64,000 nt of DNA from contig NZ_PQSQ01000022.1 in the NCBI RefSeq assembly GCF_002920575.1, positions 20,283 through 84,282 on the forward strand, in the 5' to 3' direction. Under the pieces are notes generated by a model, which saw only the letters and a program-made list of their open reading frames with translations, was not told where the DNA came from and ran no database searches. Each line of letters begins with the position of its first letter. Position 1 is the stretch's first letter. Below are positions 37,818-46,785 of the stretch, piece after piece. Made by a program: the position numbers and the translations under genes. The stretch is from Streptomyces sp. Ru73. GTDB lineage: Bacteria; Actinomycetota; Actinomycetes; Streptomycetales; Streptomycetaceae.

Positions 37818-39569
37818 GTGCCTCGACTCCGCCTGGCCCTGCAACAGGCCGACTTCTGCGTGGGCGACCTCGCCCGCAACGCCGACACGCTCGTACGCCT
37901 CGCCCGGGAGGCGGCCGGACGGGGCGCCGACCTCGTCGCGTTCCCCGAGATGGCGCTGACCGGCTACCCCGTGGAGGACCTCGCGCTGCGCCCCTCCTTC
38001 GTGGCGGCCAGCCGTGCGGCGCTGCACGGCCTCGCCGGCCGGCTGGCCGGCGAGGGACTCGGCGGGACCGCCGTCGTCACCGGCTACCTGGACCGCTGCG
38101 AGCAGGCCAGGCCGCGGTACGGCCGCCCGGCCGGCGCCCCGCAGAACGCCGCCGCCGTGCTGTACGACGGCCGGGTGGCGCTCACCTTCGCCAAGCACCA
38201 TCTGCCCAACTACGGCGTCTTCGACGAGTACCGGTACTTCGTGCCCGGCGACACGCTGCCCGTCGTCCGGCTGCACGGCGTCGACATCGCCCTCGCCATC
38301 TGCGAGGACCTGTGGCAGGACGGCGGCCGGGTGCCGGCGGCCCGTACGGCCGGCGCGGGACTGCTGCTGTCCGTCAACGCCTCTCCGTACGAGCGGGACA
38401 AGGACGACACCCGGCTGGAGCTGGTGAGCAAGCGGGCCCAGGAGGCCGGCTGCACGACGGCGTACCTGGCGATGACCGGCGGCCAGGACGACCTGGTCTT
38501 CGACGGGGACTCGATCGTGGTGGACGCGTCCGGCGAGGTGCTCACCCGGGCCCGGCAGTTCACCGAGGAGTGCCTGCTGCTCGACCTGGAGCTGCCGGCC
38601 GCCGCGCCGGAGCCGCCGTCCGGCGTGGTCGACGACGGGCTCCGGGTCGACCACGTCACCCTCTCCGCCGGGCCCCCGCCGTCCCGCGAGCCGCTGCCGG
38701 CGCCGGCCCCCGCGCCCCGGCTCGACGCCATGGAGGAGGTATACGGCGCGCTGGTCATGGGTCTGCGGGCGTACGTCACCAAGAACGGCTTCCGCAGCGT
38801 GGTGGTCGGGCTCTCCGGCGGCATCGACTCCGCGCTGGTCGCGGCGATCGCCGTGGACGCGCTCGGCGCCGGGAACGTGCACGGCGTCTCGATGCCGTCC
38901 CGCTACTCCTCGGCGCACTCCAAGGACGACGCCGCCGAACTGGCCCGCCGCACCGGTCTGCACTACCGCACGGTCCCCATCGGGCCCATGTTCGACGCGT
39001 ACATGGAGTCCCTGCCGCTCACGGGGCTGGCCGAGGAGAACCTGCAGTCCCGCATCCGCGGCACGACGCTGATGGCGATCTCCAACCAGGAGGGCCACCT
39101 GGTCCTCGCCCCGGGCAACAAGTCCGAGCTGGCGTGCGGCTATTCGACCCTCTACGGCGACTCCGTGGGCGCGTACGGGCCGATCAAGGACGTCTACAAG
39201 ACGGTCGTGTTCCAGCTCGCGAAGTGGCGCAACCGGGCGGCCGCCGAGCGCGGCGAGACACCGCCCGTCCCGGAGAACTCGATCGCCAAGCCGCCCAGCG
39301 CCGAGCTGCGCCCGGGCCAGGTCGACACCGACTCGCTGCCCGACTACCCCACTCTCGACGCCGTCCTGGAGCTGTACGTCGACCGCGACCTCGGCCACGA
39401 CGAGATCATCGCCCGCGGCTTCGACCCGGAGCTGGTCACGCGCGTGCTGCGGCTGGTCGACACCGCCGAGTACAAGCGCCGCCAGTACCCGCCGGGCACG
39501 AAGATCTCCGCCAAGGGGTTCGGCAAGGACCGCCGGCTGCCGGTGACCAACCGGTGGCGCGAGGGGTGA
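37818..39569 (+). CDS. nadE: Glutamine-dependent NAD+ synthase
   Basis: A 583-residue two-domain enzyme. The N-terminal nitrilase-type glutaminase has the Glu-Lys-Cys triad: FPEMALTGYP, FAKHHLPNYGVFDEYRYF and IALAICEDLW. The C-terminal synthetase has the PP-loop VGLSGGIDSALVA near residue 335, plus LAPGNKSELACGYSTLYGD. It makes NAD+ from nicotinic acid adenine dinucleotide, ATP and glutamine-derived ammonia, the last step of NAD biosynthesis. The GTG at 37818 puts the protein start at PRLRLALQQADF, the usual N-terminus; a longer in-frame start would run through the terminator hairpin of the previous gene. Confidence 0.95.
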   Translation: MPRLRLALQQADFCVGDLARNADTLVRLAREAAGRGADLVAFPEMALTGYPVEDLALRPSFVAASRAALHGLAGRLAGEGLGGTAVVTGYLDRCEQARPRYGRPAGAPQNAAAVLYDGRVALTFAKHHLPNYGVFDEYRYFVPGDTLPVVRLHGVDIALAICEDLWQDGGRVPAARTAGAGLLLSVNASPYERDKDDTRLELVSKRAQEAGCTTAYLAMTGGQDDLVFDGDSIVVDASGEVLTRARQFTEECLLLDLELPAAAPEPPSGVVDDGLRVDHVTLSAGPPPSREPLPAPAPAPRLDAMEEVYGALVMGLRAYVTKNGFRSVVVGLSGGIDSALVAAIAVDALGAGNVHGVSMPSRYSSAHSKDDAAELARRTGLHYRTVPIGPMFDAYMESLPLTGLAEENLQSRIRGTTLMAISNQEGHLVLAPGNKSELACGYSTLYGDSVGAYGPIKDVYKTVVFQLAKWRNRAAAERGETPPVPENSIAKPPSAELRPGQVDTDSLPDYPTLDAVLELYVDRDLGHDEIIARGFDPELVTRVLRLVDTAEYKRRQYPPGTKISAKGFGKDRRLPVTNRWREG

Positions 39570-39597
39570 GGCACCGGCACCGCGTACCGGAAGGGGC

Positions 39598-39628
39598 TTG
39601 ACCTCAAGCGCGCTTGAGGCTGTTGGCT
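39598..39628 (+). promoter_or_regulatory. SoxR/MerR-type promoter with 18-bp perfect palindrome
   Basis: The palindrome CCTCAAGCGCGCTTGAGG (39602-39619) matches the SoxR core CCTCAAG-N4-CTTGAGG. It lies between a -35-like TTGACC (39598-39603) and a -10-like TTGGCT (39623-39628) spaced by 19 bases, the stretched spacing used by MerR-family activators. Transcription would start about base 39635, which is the ATG. Confidence 0.65.
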
Positions 39629-39634
39629 CGTGCC

Positions 39635-40114
39635 ATGACCACCACACGGGATCACACCGAGATCGCCCTGCTCGTCAGCCGCTTCTTCCGCGCCCTGGAC
39701 GAGCGGAAGTTCGACGAGGGCTGGGCCCGCGCCTTCGTCACCGACGACGTCCGCACGGTGACGCCGATCGGCCTCGCCGAGGGAGCCGCTGCCGTGCGCC
39801 ACACCGAGGAGGCGATCGGGCGGTTCGCGCGTACCCAGCACCTCTCCGCCGATGTCCTCGTCGACGCCGACGCCGCCTCCGGAACGGCCACCGCCTCCTG
39901 GAACGCGCACATGACCCATGTGCACCGCCCCGCCACCCTGGAGCGGCGCGGCCCGGGCGCCGACCCCCTGTTCACGGTGGGCGGCCGCTACGACGCCGAG
40001 CTGCGCCGCACGGACGAGGGCTGGCGGTTCTCCCGGCTGGCCGTCGAGGCGCTCTGGACGACGGGGCAGCCGCCGGTCCTGCCCGAGGGCGTGGAGCCGG
40101 TACTGCCGCGGTGA
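39635..40114 (+). CDS. NTF2-like (SnoaL-type) small protein
   Basis: A 159-residue protein with the cone-like NTF2 fold signature: EIALLVSRFFRALDERKFDEGWARAFVTDDV at the start, and DAELRRTDEGWRFSRLAVEALWTTG at the end. Such proteins bind or modify small aromatic ligands; the active-site residues cannot be assigned here. The ATG has no Shine-Dalgarno sequence and sits at the predicted transcription start of a SoxR-like promoter, so it is probably translated from a leaderless mRNA in response to redox-active compounds. Confidence 0.8.
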   Translation: MTTTRDHTEIALLVSRFFRALDERKFDEGWARAFVTDDVRTVTPIGLAEGAAAVRHTEEAIGRFARTQHLSADVLVDADAASGTATASWNAHMTHVHRPATLERRGPGADPLFTVGGRYDAELRRTDEGWRFSRLAVEALWTTGQPPVLPEGVEPVLPR

Positions 40115-40134
40115 CCCGGCCGTACCAAAAGGAC

Positions 40135-40173
40135 ACGGCCGGCCGGGCGCCACGGGGGCGTCCGGCCGGCCGT
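40135..40173. terminator. Strong bidirectional terminator
   Basis: ACGGCCGGCCGG (40135-40146) and CCGGCCGGCCGT (40162-40173) are perfect 12-bp arms with a 15-base loop between two convergent genes. Confidence 0.75.
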
Positions 40174-40190
40174 TGCCGTGACCGGGTGGC

Positions 40191-41399
40191 TCAGCCGAGC
40201 CGGGCCGGCTCGTGCCGGGCCTTGTCGTCGCTGGTCGCGACGATGCGGGAGCGGGACGGGGTGCGGTCCAGCAGCCCGGCCGTCACCGCGATCGAGAGGC
40301 CGACGACCGCCAGCACCGCGCCGACCAGCGTCGGGGAGGTCCAGCCCCAGTGCGCGGCGATCGCCGCGCCGCCGAGCCAGGCACCGCCCGCGTTCGCGAG
40401 GTTGAACGCGGAGTGGTTGGAGGCGGAGGCGAGCGTCGGGGCCTGCTCGGCCTTGTTCATCACCAGCATCTGCAGGGGCGTGGTGGTCATGAAGCCGACC
40501 GCGCCCAGGACGACGACGGTGACCAGGGCCGCCCACTGCGAGTGCACGGTGAAGTGGAAGACGACCAGGGTGACGGCGAGCGCCGCGAGCGAGCCGTACA
40601 GCGTCGGGCGCAGCGCCCGGTCGGTCAGCGGGCCCGCGGCGAGCGCGCCGAGGGTCATGCCGATGCCGAAGAGGGCGAGCACGACGGGCACGGTGCCCTC
40701 GCCGAAGCCGGTGACCTTGGTCATCATCGAGGCGAGGTAGCTGTAGACGGCGAACACTCCGGCGAAGCCGAAGACCGCGGTGAGCAGGCCGAGCAGCACC
40801 TGGCGGTTGCCGAGGGCGCGCAGCTCCTGCTTGACGCCGTTCTGCTCGTCACGCGGTACGTACGGGACGAGCTTGGCCAGCGAGGCCATGGCGAGCACGC
40901 CGATGCCGGCGACGACCAGGAAGGTCGCGCGCCAGCCGAGGTGCTGGCCGAGCAGGGTGGCGGCGGGCACGCCGACGATGTTGGCGACGGTCAGGCCGAG
41001 GAACATCGTGGCGACCGCGCGGGCCTGCCGGCCCTCCCGCACCAGGCGGGCCGCGACGACCGCGCCGACGCCGAAGAACGCGCCGTGCGGCAGGCCGGCC
41101 AGCAGCCGGCCGGCGACGAGCAGGCCGAAGGTGGGCGCGAGCGCCGACGCGAGGTTGCCGGCCGTGAAGACCGCCATCATGAGCAGCAGCATCCGCTTGC
41201 GGGGGATGCGCGAGCCGAGTGCGGTCAGCAGCGGGGCGCCGATGACGACACCGAGGGCGTAGGCGGAGACGAGGTAGCCGGCGGTGGGCACGGAGGTGCC
41301 CAGGTCGTCCGCGACGTTGGGCAGCAGGCCCATCATCACGAACTCGGTGGTGCCGATACCGAAGGCCGAGATCGCGAGTGCGAGCAGAGCCAAGGGCAT
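40191..41399 (-). CDS. MFS efflux transporter, DHA1 (AraJ/CmlR-like)
   Basis: A 402-residue permease with twelve predicted helices. The start (FGIGTTEFVMMGLLPNVADDLG) and the motif GSRIPRKRMLL match the drug:H+ antiporter-1 branch that includes AraJ and chloramphenicol exporters. It would export drugs or sugars in exchange for protons. The 255 bases upstream contain its promoter region and the end of the neighbouring gene's terminator; no regulator gene adjoins it. Confidence 0.9.
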   Translation of the reverse strand: MPLALLALAISAFGIGTTEFVMMGLLPNVADDLGTSVPTAGYLVSAYALGVVIGAPLLTALGSRIPRKRMLLLMMAVFTAGNLASALAPTFGLLVAGRLLAGLPHGAFFGVGAVVAARLVREGRQARAVATMFLGLTVANIVGVPAATLLGQHLGWRATFLVVAGIGVLAMASLAKLVPYVPRDEQNGVKQELRALGNRQVLLGLLTAVFGFAGVFAVYSYLASMMTKVTGFGEGTVPVVLALFGIGMTLGALAAGPLTDRALRPTLYGSLAALAVTLVVFHFTVHSQWAALVTVVVLGAVGFMTTTPLQMLVMNKAEQAPTLASASNHSAFNLANAGGAWLGGAAIAAHWGWTSPTLVGAVLAVVGLSIAVTAGLLDRTPSRSRIVATSDDKARHEPARLG

Positions 41400-41592
41400 G
41401 AGTGACCTTTCAGGATCAAGGGGGGGACGCGCCCACGGTGGCGCGCGCGAGACGGGACAGCCTTAAGTTCTCTACGGGAACAAAGTCTCTCAGGTAATTC
41501 ATTCCTGCGCGCGAACAGGGCGTTACAGGCACAAGTCACGACCCCGGAAGAGGGGAAAATGACGGAAACACGGCGCCGGACGCCACGGAAGA

Positions 41593-41632
41593 GCGGCGGG
41601 GCGGGGCCACCTCCGTGACCCCGCCCCGCCGC
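41593..41632 (-). terminator. Strong terminator after the endonuclease/phosphatase gene
   Basis: GCGGCGGGGCGGGG (41593-41606) and CCCCGCCCCGCCGC (41619-41632) are perfect 14-bp arms, with a further CAC/GTG pairing inside the loop. Confidence 0.75.
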
Positions 41633-41654
41633 GCCGCGTCCGGTGCCCGCCGGC

Positions 41655-42674
41655 TCAGATCTTGAAGGAGGCCGCCAGCGGCAGGTGATCGCTGCCGGTC
41701 GACGGCAGCGTCCATGCCGAGGCCGGGTCCACGCCCTTGACCATGATCTGGTCGATCCGGGCCATCGGGAACGACGCCGGCCAGCTGAAGCCGAAGCCGT
41801 CCCCGGCCGCGCCCTGCGCCGACCGCATCTGCGCGGTGACCGGTGCCAGCGAGCGGTCGTTCATCGTGCCGTTCAGATCGCCGAGCAGGACCACCTTGGA
41901 CAGCCGCTCGGCCGCGATGGCCTCGCCCAGCGCCGCCGCGCTCCGGTCCCGCTGGTTCGCCGTGAACCCGGCCTTGACCTTCACCCGCACCGAAGGCAGG
42001 TGCGCCGCGTAGACCGCGACCCGCTGTCCGTCGGGCGCGGTGACCGTGGCGCGCAGCGCCCGCGTCCAGCCCATCTTGATGTCCACGGGGCGGGCGTCGG
42101 AGAGCGGGTACTTGCTCCACACGCCGACGGTGCCCTCGACCGTGCGGTACGGGTACTTCTTGGCCAGCGCGGCCCGGTACGTGGGCAGCGCCTTGGCCGT
42201 CAGCTCCTCCAGAGCGATCACGTCGGCCCCGGAGGCGGCGACCTTCCGGGCGGTGCCGGCCGGGTCGGGGTTGCCCGCGTCGACGTTGTGCGTGGCCACC
42301 GTCAGGTTGCCGGCCGGTCCCGACTTGTCGGTGAGCTGCCCGGCGAAGAGGTTCGCCCAGACCACCGCCGGCAGCACCAGCGCGACCAGCGCGGTCGCGG
42401 AGCGCCGCAGCAGGGCCGCGACCAGCAGCACCGGGACGCCGAGCCCCGCCCACGGCAGGAACGTCTCCAGGAGGCTGCCGAGGTTGCCCACCGAATTGGG
42501 CACGTCGGCGTGGAACACCATCAGCAGGCCGAGCAGCACCGCGAGGACGGCCAGCACGATCCCGCGCCGCCACATGCCGCCACGACGCGACCAGCCGGAC
42601 AGCCGGCCCGCCCGGCGGCCGGTCCCGTCGGGTCCCGCGCCCCGGCCCGCCTCCGACTTGTACGCCTGCGTCAT
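41655..42674 (-). CDS. Membrane endonuclease/exonuclease/phosphatase family protein
   Basis: A 339-residue protein. Three hydrophobic segments lie in residues about 38-125 (IVLAVLAVLLGLLMVF, LGVPVLLVAALL, LVALVLPAVVWANLF). The EEP domain follows: ATHNVDAGN (metal Asn), VIALEELTA (metal Glu), VAVYAAHLPSV, VVLLGDLNGTMND (catalytic Asp/Asn) and TGSDHLPLAASF (catalytic His). It is a metal-dependent phosphodiesterase acting outside the cell; the substrate may be phospholipid or nucleic acid. ATG 42674 follows GAGGG; longer starts run into low-complexity sequence. Confidence 0.85.
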   Translation of the reverse strand: MTQAYKSEAGRGAGPDGTGRRAGRLSGWSRRGGMWRRGIVLAVLAVLLGLLMVFHADVPNSVGNLGSLLETFLPWAGLGVPVLLVAALLRRSATALVALVLPAVVWANLFAGQLTDKSGPAGNLTVATHNVDAGNPDPAGTARKVAASGADVIALEELTAKALPTYRAALAKKYPYRTVEGTVGVWSKYPLSDARPVDIKMGWTRALRATVTAPDGQRVAVYAAHLPSVRVKVKAGFTANQRDRSAAALGEAIAAERLSKVVLLGDLNGTMNDRSLAPVTAQMRSAQGAAGDGFGFSWPASFPMARIDQIMVKGVDPASAWTLPSTGSDHLPLAASFKI

Positions 42675-42982
42675 CCCGCTGCCCTCACTGCCGTGCTCGT
42701 GCGCCCCGCCTGGCCCCTGACCGTGCCCTTGACCATAGGCGATGGACAGCCTGTGCTGTCCCCCCAGGGGACGAAGCACGCGGTGCCGGGAGTTCCGCCG
42801 ACGCCCGTCCCCGCGGGTGCTGTGACAGAACGGCCATGAACCGCTCATCGAGCGGTCGGATTCGGGTGGCGGGAAGATCATTCTGCCTGCCGCCCGGGGG
42901 CGCGGGCAACGCGGACCGTACGCACCGTGCGCACCGCCCCGCCGCCCGCCGGGCGCCCGCCCGGCCACGCGGCCGCCGGGAC
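42675..42982. other. 308-base intergenic region between endonuclease/phosphatase and TetR genes
   Basis: No gene is seen. It contains the palindrome and promoter candidate near 42732-42761 and, further on, very GC-rich low-complexity sequence after the TetR stop. Confidence 0.5.
42732..42761 (-). promoter_or_regulatory. Promoter candidate with palindrome
   Basis: GGACAGC-ctgt-GCTGTCC (42744-42761) overlaps the -35 position of a possible minus-strand promoter whose -10 is TATGGT (42732-42737). It could be an operator for the endonuclease/phosphatase gene. Confidence 0.3.
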
Positions 42983-43693
42983 CTACGGACGCGCGCGGAC
43001 GCCGTCCAGGACCGTGTCGACGATCTGCTCGGCGAGGCCCTCGGGCAGCTCCTTCCACTCGTGGAACAGCGCCCGGGAGAGCATCGGCGCGGCGAAGAGG
43101 TCGGCGAGGACGTCGATGTCGCAGTCCCCGCGGAGCTCGCCGCGCTCGATGCCGCGCCGCAGGACGGCCAGCAGCGCGTCACGGCGCGCCTGGACCACCG
43201 TGTCGTGGTACTCGCGCCAGAGTTCGGGCTGCGCCTTGACCTGCGTGAGCACCGTCCGCATCAGGGCGGAGTTGCGCTTGGCCAGGCCGCGGCGGCGCAG
43301 GAACTCCAGCAGCGCCACCAGGTCGTCGCGTACCGACTCCCCGGACAGCTCGGGGTTCTCCTCCTCCAGCGAGCGCATGACGTCGAGCATCAGGCCGGTC
43401 TTGCCCGACCAGCGGCGGTACACCGTGGCCTTGCCGACGCCCGCCTCCCTGGCGATGCGCTCGATCGACAGCTCGGCGAGCGGGACGTCGTGCTCCAGGA
43501 GGTCCAGCACGCTCTCGATGATCGCGGACTCCAGCGCTTCGTTGCGCGGCCGCCCGGGGCGCCGGCCGGCACCGGCGCAGGCGCCCCCGGCCCCGGCCGC
43601 ATCCCCCTTCGCCGGCGCGGCGTCCTCCTTCGCCGGCGCGGCCGCGCCCTTCGCCCGCACCGCCGGTGCCCCGTCCCGTTTTCCGCTCGTCAC
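42983..43693 (-). CDS. TetR family regulator of the adjacent efflux pump
   Basis: A 236-residue regulator. An alanine/lysine-rich N-terminal tail of about 45 residues contains a 7-residue repeat (APAKEDA, APAKGDA) encoded by a 21-bp DNA repeat. The helix-turn-helix follows (IERIAREAGVGKATVYRRW, near residue 75), and a TetR_C-like domain. It lies 43 bases downstream of the DHA2 pump gene, on the same strand, and probably represses it through the palindrome at 45433-45455. Start GTG 43693 follows AGAGGCGGG. Confidence 0.88.
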   Translation of the reverse strand: MTSGKRDGAPAVRAKGAAAPAKEDAAPAKGDAAGAGGACAGAGRRPGRPRNEALESAIIESVLDLLEHDVPLAELSIERIAREAGVGKATVYRRWSGKTGLMLDVMRSLEEENPELSGESVRDDLVALLEFLRRRGLAKRNSALMRTVLTQVKAQPELWREYHDTVVQARRDALLAVLRRGIERGELRGDCDIDVLADLFAAPMLSRALFHEWKELPEGLAEQIVDTVLDGVRARP

Positions 43694-43736
43694 GTCCGGC
43701 CCGCCTCTCGTTCCGTACCGCCGGGGACCGCAGGCC

Positions 43737-45410
43737 CTACGGCCGTCCCGCGGGAGAAGTCTCCCGCGGCGTCTCCCGGGCCGGACCGGCAGGGCGGCCG
43801 GCCGCCCTGCCGGGCAGGAACAGCCCGACGACCAGCGCGCCGACGAGGGCGACGCCGGCCGAGCCCAGCGCGGTGACGTGCATGGCGTGCACGAACGCGT
43901 CGTCGGCAGCGGCGGCCAGCTGCCGCCCCGCGGGCCCGAGCTTCTCGGCGACGCCGAGCGTGGCCTCGATGGATTCGCCCGCCGCCTGCCGCGCGCCCGG
44001 CGGCAGGCCCGGTACGGCGTCCAGCGTGCCCTGGATGCCGTTCCGGTAGCTGGTGGAGAGCAGCGAGCCCAGCACGGCGACCCCGAGCGTGCCGCCGACC
44101 TGCCGGAAGGTGTTGTTCAGCGCCGAGCCGGACCCTGCCTTCTCGCGCGGCAGCGACTGCATGATCGAGACGGTGACCGGCGGCATGATGTGCGCCATGC
44201 CCGTGCCCTGCACGAAGAAGAGCACCTCCAGCACCCAGATCGGGGTACGGATGTCCAGCGTCAGGAAGCCGGACATGGTGGCGGCGACGAGCAGCATGCC
44301 GACCGTGCAGACGGCACGCGCGCCGAACCGGTCGACGACGTGCCGGGCCCGCGGCGCGAAGATCATCTGCGCGGCGGCCAGCGGCAGGAGGAGCAGGCCC
44401 GCCTGGAGCGGGGTGAAGCCGCGCACGCTCTGGATGTAGAAGACCATGAAGAACGTGACGCCCATCAGCGCGAAGAAGACCAGCGCGATGGCGGCGACGG
44501 CCGCGGAGAACGCGGGCTTGCGGAAGTAGCCGATGTCGATCGACGGGTGATCGATCCGCTTCTCGTAGAGCACGAACCCGGTCAGGACGAGCAGACCGCC
44601 GAGGACCGTGCCGAGCACCTGCGGATCGGTGAAGTCGGCGAGCTGGCCGCCCTTGATGATGCCGTACACCAGCAGGACGAGGCCGACGACGGACAGCAGC
44701 ACGCCCACCGGGTCGAGCCGGCCGGGCCGCGGGTCCCGGCTGTCGGGGACCAGGATCATCATGGCGGTCAGCGCGATGAGCACGATGGGCACGTTGACCA
44801 GGAAGACCGAGCCCCACCAGAAGTGGTCCAGGAGCAGGCCGCCGGCGATCGGGCCGATCGCGATGGCGAGGCCGACGCCGCCGGCCCAGATGCCGATGGC
44901 CTTCGGCTGCTCGTCGCGCTCGAAGACGTTCATCAGGATGGCGAGCGTGGCCGGCATGACCAGCGCGCCGCCGAGCCCCATCACCGCACGGAAGGTGATG
45001 AGCTGGCCGGGGGAAGCGGAGACGGCGGCCAGCACGGAGCCCAGACCGAAGATCACCAGGCCGGTCAGCAGGACCTTCTTGCGGCCCAGCCGGTCGCCGA
45101 GGAGCCCGGCGGTGAACAGCAGGCCCGCGAAGACCAGCGTGTACGAGTTGATCGCCCACTCCAGCTGGCTCTGGCTCGCGCCGAGGCCGGTCGGGGCCGG
45201 CGTGGCGATCGTCTTCATCGCCACGTTCAGGATCGAGTTGTCCAGCACCACGATGAGCAGGCTGAGCATGAGCACCGCGAGGATCGCCCACCGGCGGCGG
45301 TGAATGTGCTCGGGGACGTGCCGGACGGCGGCCGGTGCGGCGGCCGCGCTCGCGCCCCCGGACGGTATGCCGGCACCCGCGCCGGACGAAGAATCGGATG
45401 TTCGCGCCAT
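43737..45410 (-). CDS. MFS drug efflux transporter, DHA2 (14-helix)
   Basis: A 557-residue protein with about 14 hydrophobic segments. DHA2 motifs: [13 protein letters not shown] in helix 1, [12 protein letters not shown] after helix 2 (motif A) and [23 protein letters not shown] in helix 5 (motif C of antiporters). It exports hydrophobic cations or antibiotics. A short Ser/Gly/Ala-rich N-terminus precedes helix 1. Its promoter region carries a perfect 23-base palindrome, and a TetR gene follows in the same operon. Confidence 0.92.
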   Translation of the reverse strand: MARTSDSSSGAGAGIPSGGASAAAAPAAVRHVPEHIHRRRWAILAVLMLSLLIVVLDNSILNVAMKTIATPAPTGLGASQSQLEWAINSYTLVFAGLLFTAGLLGDRLGRKKVLLTGLVIFGLGSVLAAVSASPGQLITFRAVMGLGGALVMPATLAILMNVFERDEQPKAIGIWAGGVGLAIAIGPIAGGLLLDHFWWGSVFLVNVPIVLIALTAMMILVPDSRDPRPGRLDPVGVLLSVVGLVLLVYGIIKGGQLADFTDPQVLGTVLGGLLVLTGFVLYEKRIDHPSIDIGYFRKPAFSAAVAAIALVFFALMGVTFFMVFYIQSVRGFTPLQAGLLLLPLAAAQMIFAPRARHVVDRFGARAVCTVGMLLVAATMSGFLTLDIRTPIWVLEVLFFVQGTGMAHIMPPVTVSIMQSLPREKAGSGSALNNTFRQVGGTLGVAVLGSLLSTSYRNGIQGTLDAVPGLPPGARQAAGESIEATLGVAEKLGPAGRQLAAAADDAFVHAMHVTALGSAGVALVGALVVGLFLPGRAAGRPAGPARETPRETSPAGRP

Positions 45411-45432
45411 GAGGACCAGCCTACGCCCTTTT

Positions 45433-45455
45433 CGATACGGCACCGTTCCGTATCG
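45433..45455. promoter_or_regulatory. TetR operator before the DHA2 pump
   Basis: CGATACGG (45433-45440) and CCGTATCG (45448-45455) are perfect 8-bp arms with a 7-base spacer, 23 bases upstream of the pump start. The adjacent TetR protein is the likely ligand. Confidence 0.65.
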
Positions 45456-45582
45456 TTGGTTGTACAGGGCACGTGTCACGTCAGGGCCTCTTCCACCGCT
45501 CCGCCGGTGCGTGTCAGCATGGGCGGTGAGTCCGGGGACGCCGTCAGGGCGCCTCGAGATGACCTGAACAGGAGCCGTCGTC

Positions 45583-46506
45583 ATGACGCAGATCCAGCCT
45601 GCCCAGACGCAGGACCAGCAGGAGAAGGCGCAGCAGGGCACCGAGGGCCGGAAGTCCGGCACCACGAAGCCCGCCGGGGACAAGTCGCTGTACGGCGGCA
45701 CCCGCTCCCGCCGCGTCACCGTCCGCGACATCGCCGCCGCCAAGGCCCGCGGCGACAAGTGGCCCATGCTCACCGCGTACGACGCGATGACCGCTTCCGT
45801 CTTCGACGAGGCGGGCATCCCCGTCCTGCTGGTCGGCGACTCGATGGGCAACTGCCACCTCGGGTACGAGTCGACCGTTCCGGTCACGATGGACGAGATG
45901 ACGCTGCTGTCCGCGGCCGTCGTCCGCGGCACCGAGCGCGCCCTCGTCGTCGCCGACCTGCCCTTCGGCGCGTACCAGGAAGGCCCGGTCCAGGCCCTGC
46001 GCAACGCCACCCGGCTGGTCAAGGAGGCCGGCGTGGGCGCGGTGAAGCTGGAGGGCGGCGAGCGCTCGGCCGAGCAGATCAAGCTGCTGGTCGACGCCGG
46101 CATCCCGGTGATGGCGCACATCGGGCTGACCCCGCAGTCGGTGAACGCCTTCGGCGGCTACCCGGTGCAGGGCCGCGGCGAGGAGGCGGCCCAGCAGCTG
46201 CTGCGGGACGCCAAGGCGGTGCAGGACGCGGGCGCCTTCTCGGTGGTGCTGGAGGCCGTGCCGGCCGAGCTGGCCGCCGAGGTCACCCGCTCGCTGCACA
46301 TCCCCACGGTCGGCATCGGCGCCGGACTGGACTGCGACGCGCAGGTCCTGGTCTGGACGGACATGGCCGGGATGACCAAGGGCCGGGTGCCGCGCTTCGT
46401 GAAGCAGTACGCGGAGCTGCGGAAGGCGCTGGGCGGCGCGGCGCAGGCGTTCGCCGAGGAGGTCGTGGGCGGCACGTTCCCGGCGGAGGAGCACAGCTTC
46501 CACTGA
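45583..46506 (+). CDS. panB: 3-methyl-2-oxobutanoate hydroxymethyltransferase
   Basis: A 307-residue enzyme of pantothenate (coenzyme A) biosynthesis; it adds a hydroxymethyl group from methylene-tetrahydrofolate to ketoisovalerate. A polar, Gln-rich N-terminal extension of about 40 residues precedes the conserved TIM barrel: [56 protein letters not shown] and [20 protein letters not shown]. Mg2+ is bound by the Asp and Glu residues in these motifs. AGGAG before the ATG fixes the start. Confidence 0.96.
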   Translation: MTQIQPAQTQDQQEKAQQGTEGRKSGTTKPAGDKSLYGGTRSRRVTVRDIAAAKARGDKWPMLTAYDAMTASVFDEAGIPVLLVGDSMGNCHLGYESTVPVTMDEMTLLSAAVVRGTERALVVADLPFGAYQEGPVQALRNATRLVKEAGVGAVKLEGGERSAEQIKLLVDAGIPVMAHIGLTPQSVNAFGGYPVQGRGEEAAQQLLRDAKAVQDAGAFSVVLEAVPAELAAEVTRSLHIPTVGIGAGLDCDAQVLVWTDMAGMTKGRVPRFVKQYAELRKALGGAAQAFAEEVVGGTFPAEEHSFH

Positions 46507-46540
46507 CCCGGGCGTGCGGCCGGCACCGGGAACGGGACGT

Positions 46541-46594
46541 GGCGGGGCGCCGGTGATCATGCCGGCGCCCCGCCGTCGGTACCGGCGGGGCGCC
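46541..46594 (+). terminator. Two mutually exclusive hairpins after panB
   Basis: GGCGGGGCGCCGG (46541-46553) pairs perfectly with 46562-46574, and GGCGCCCCGCCG (46564-46575) pairs perfectly with 46583-46594. The middle strand can join only one partner at a time. Either hairpin could terminate panB transcription. Confidence 0.65.
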
Positions 46595-46628
46595 ATCACG
46601 GTCCCGGCGGACGCCATCACGGTCCCGG
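46591..46628. repeat. 17-bp direct repeat between panB and drrA-like gene
   Basis: CGCCATCACGGTCCCGG occurs at 46591-46607 and 46612-46628 (21-bp period), downstream of the paired hairpins. The following stretch to 46740 also has short GTCTGTCGG-type repeats. No gene is seen in the 279-base gap. Confidence 0.6.
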
Positions 46629-46785
46629 GGCCCCGTCGTCGGCACCGGCGGAGGCCGTTCCGGTGGCCGCCCCGTGGCTGCCCGTCGGCCGTCTGTCGGC
46701 GGTCTGTCGGTGGGGCGCGGGGCGCCCACCTGGGCTGTAGGTGCTCTGTCGGGGCGTTGTCAGTGGGGCCTGCCACTGTGGACCC

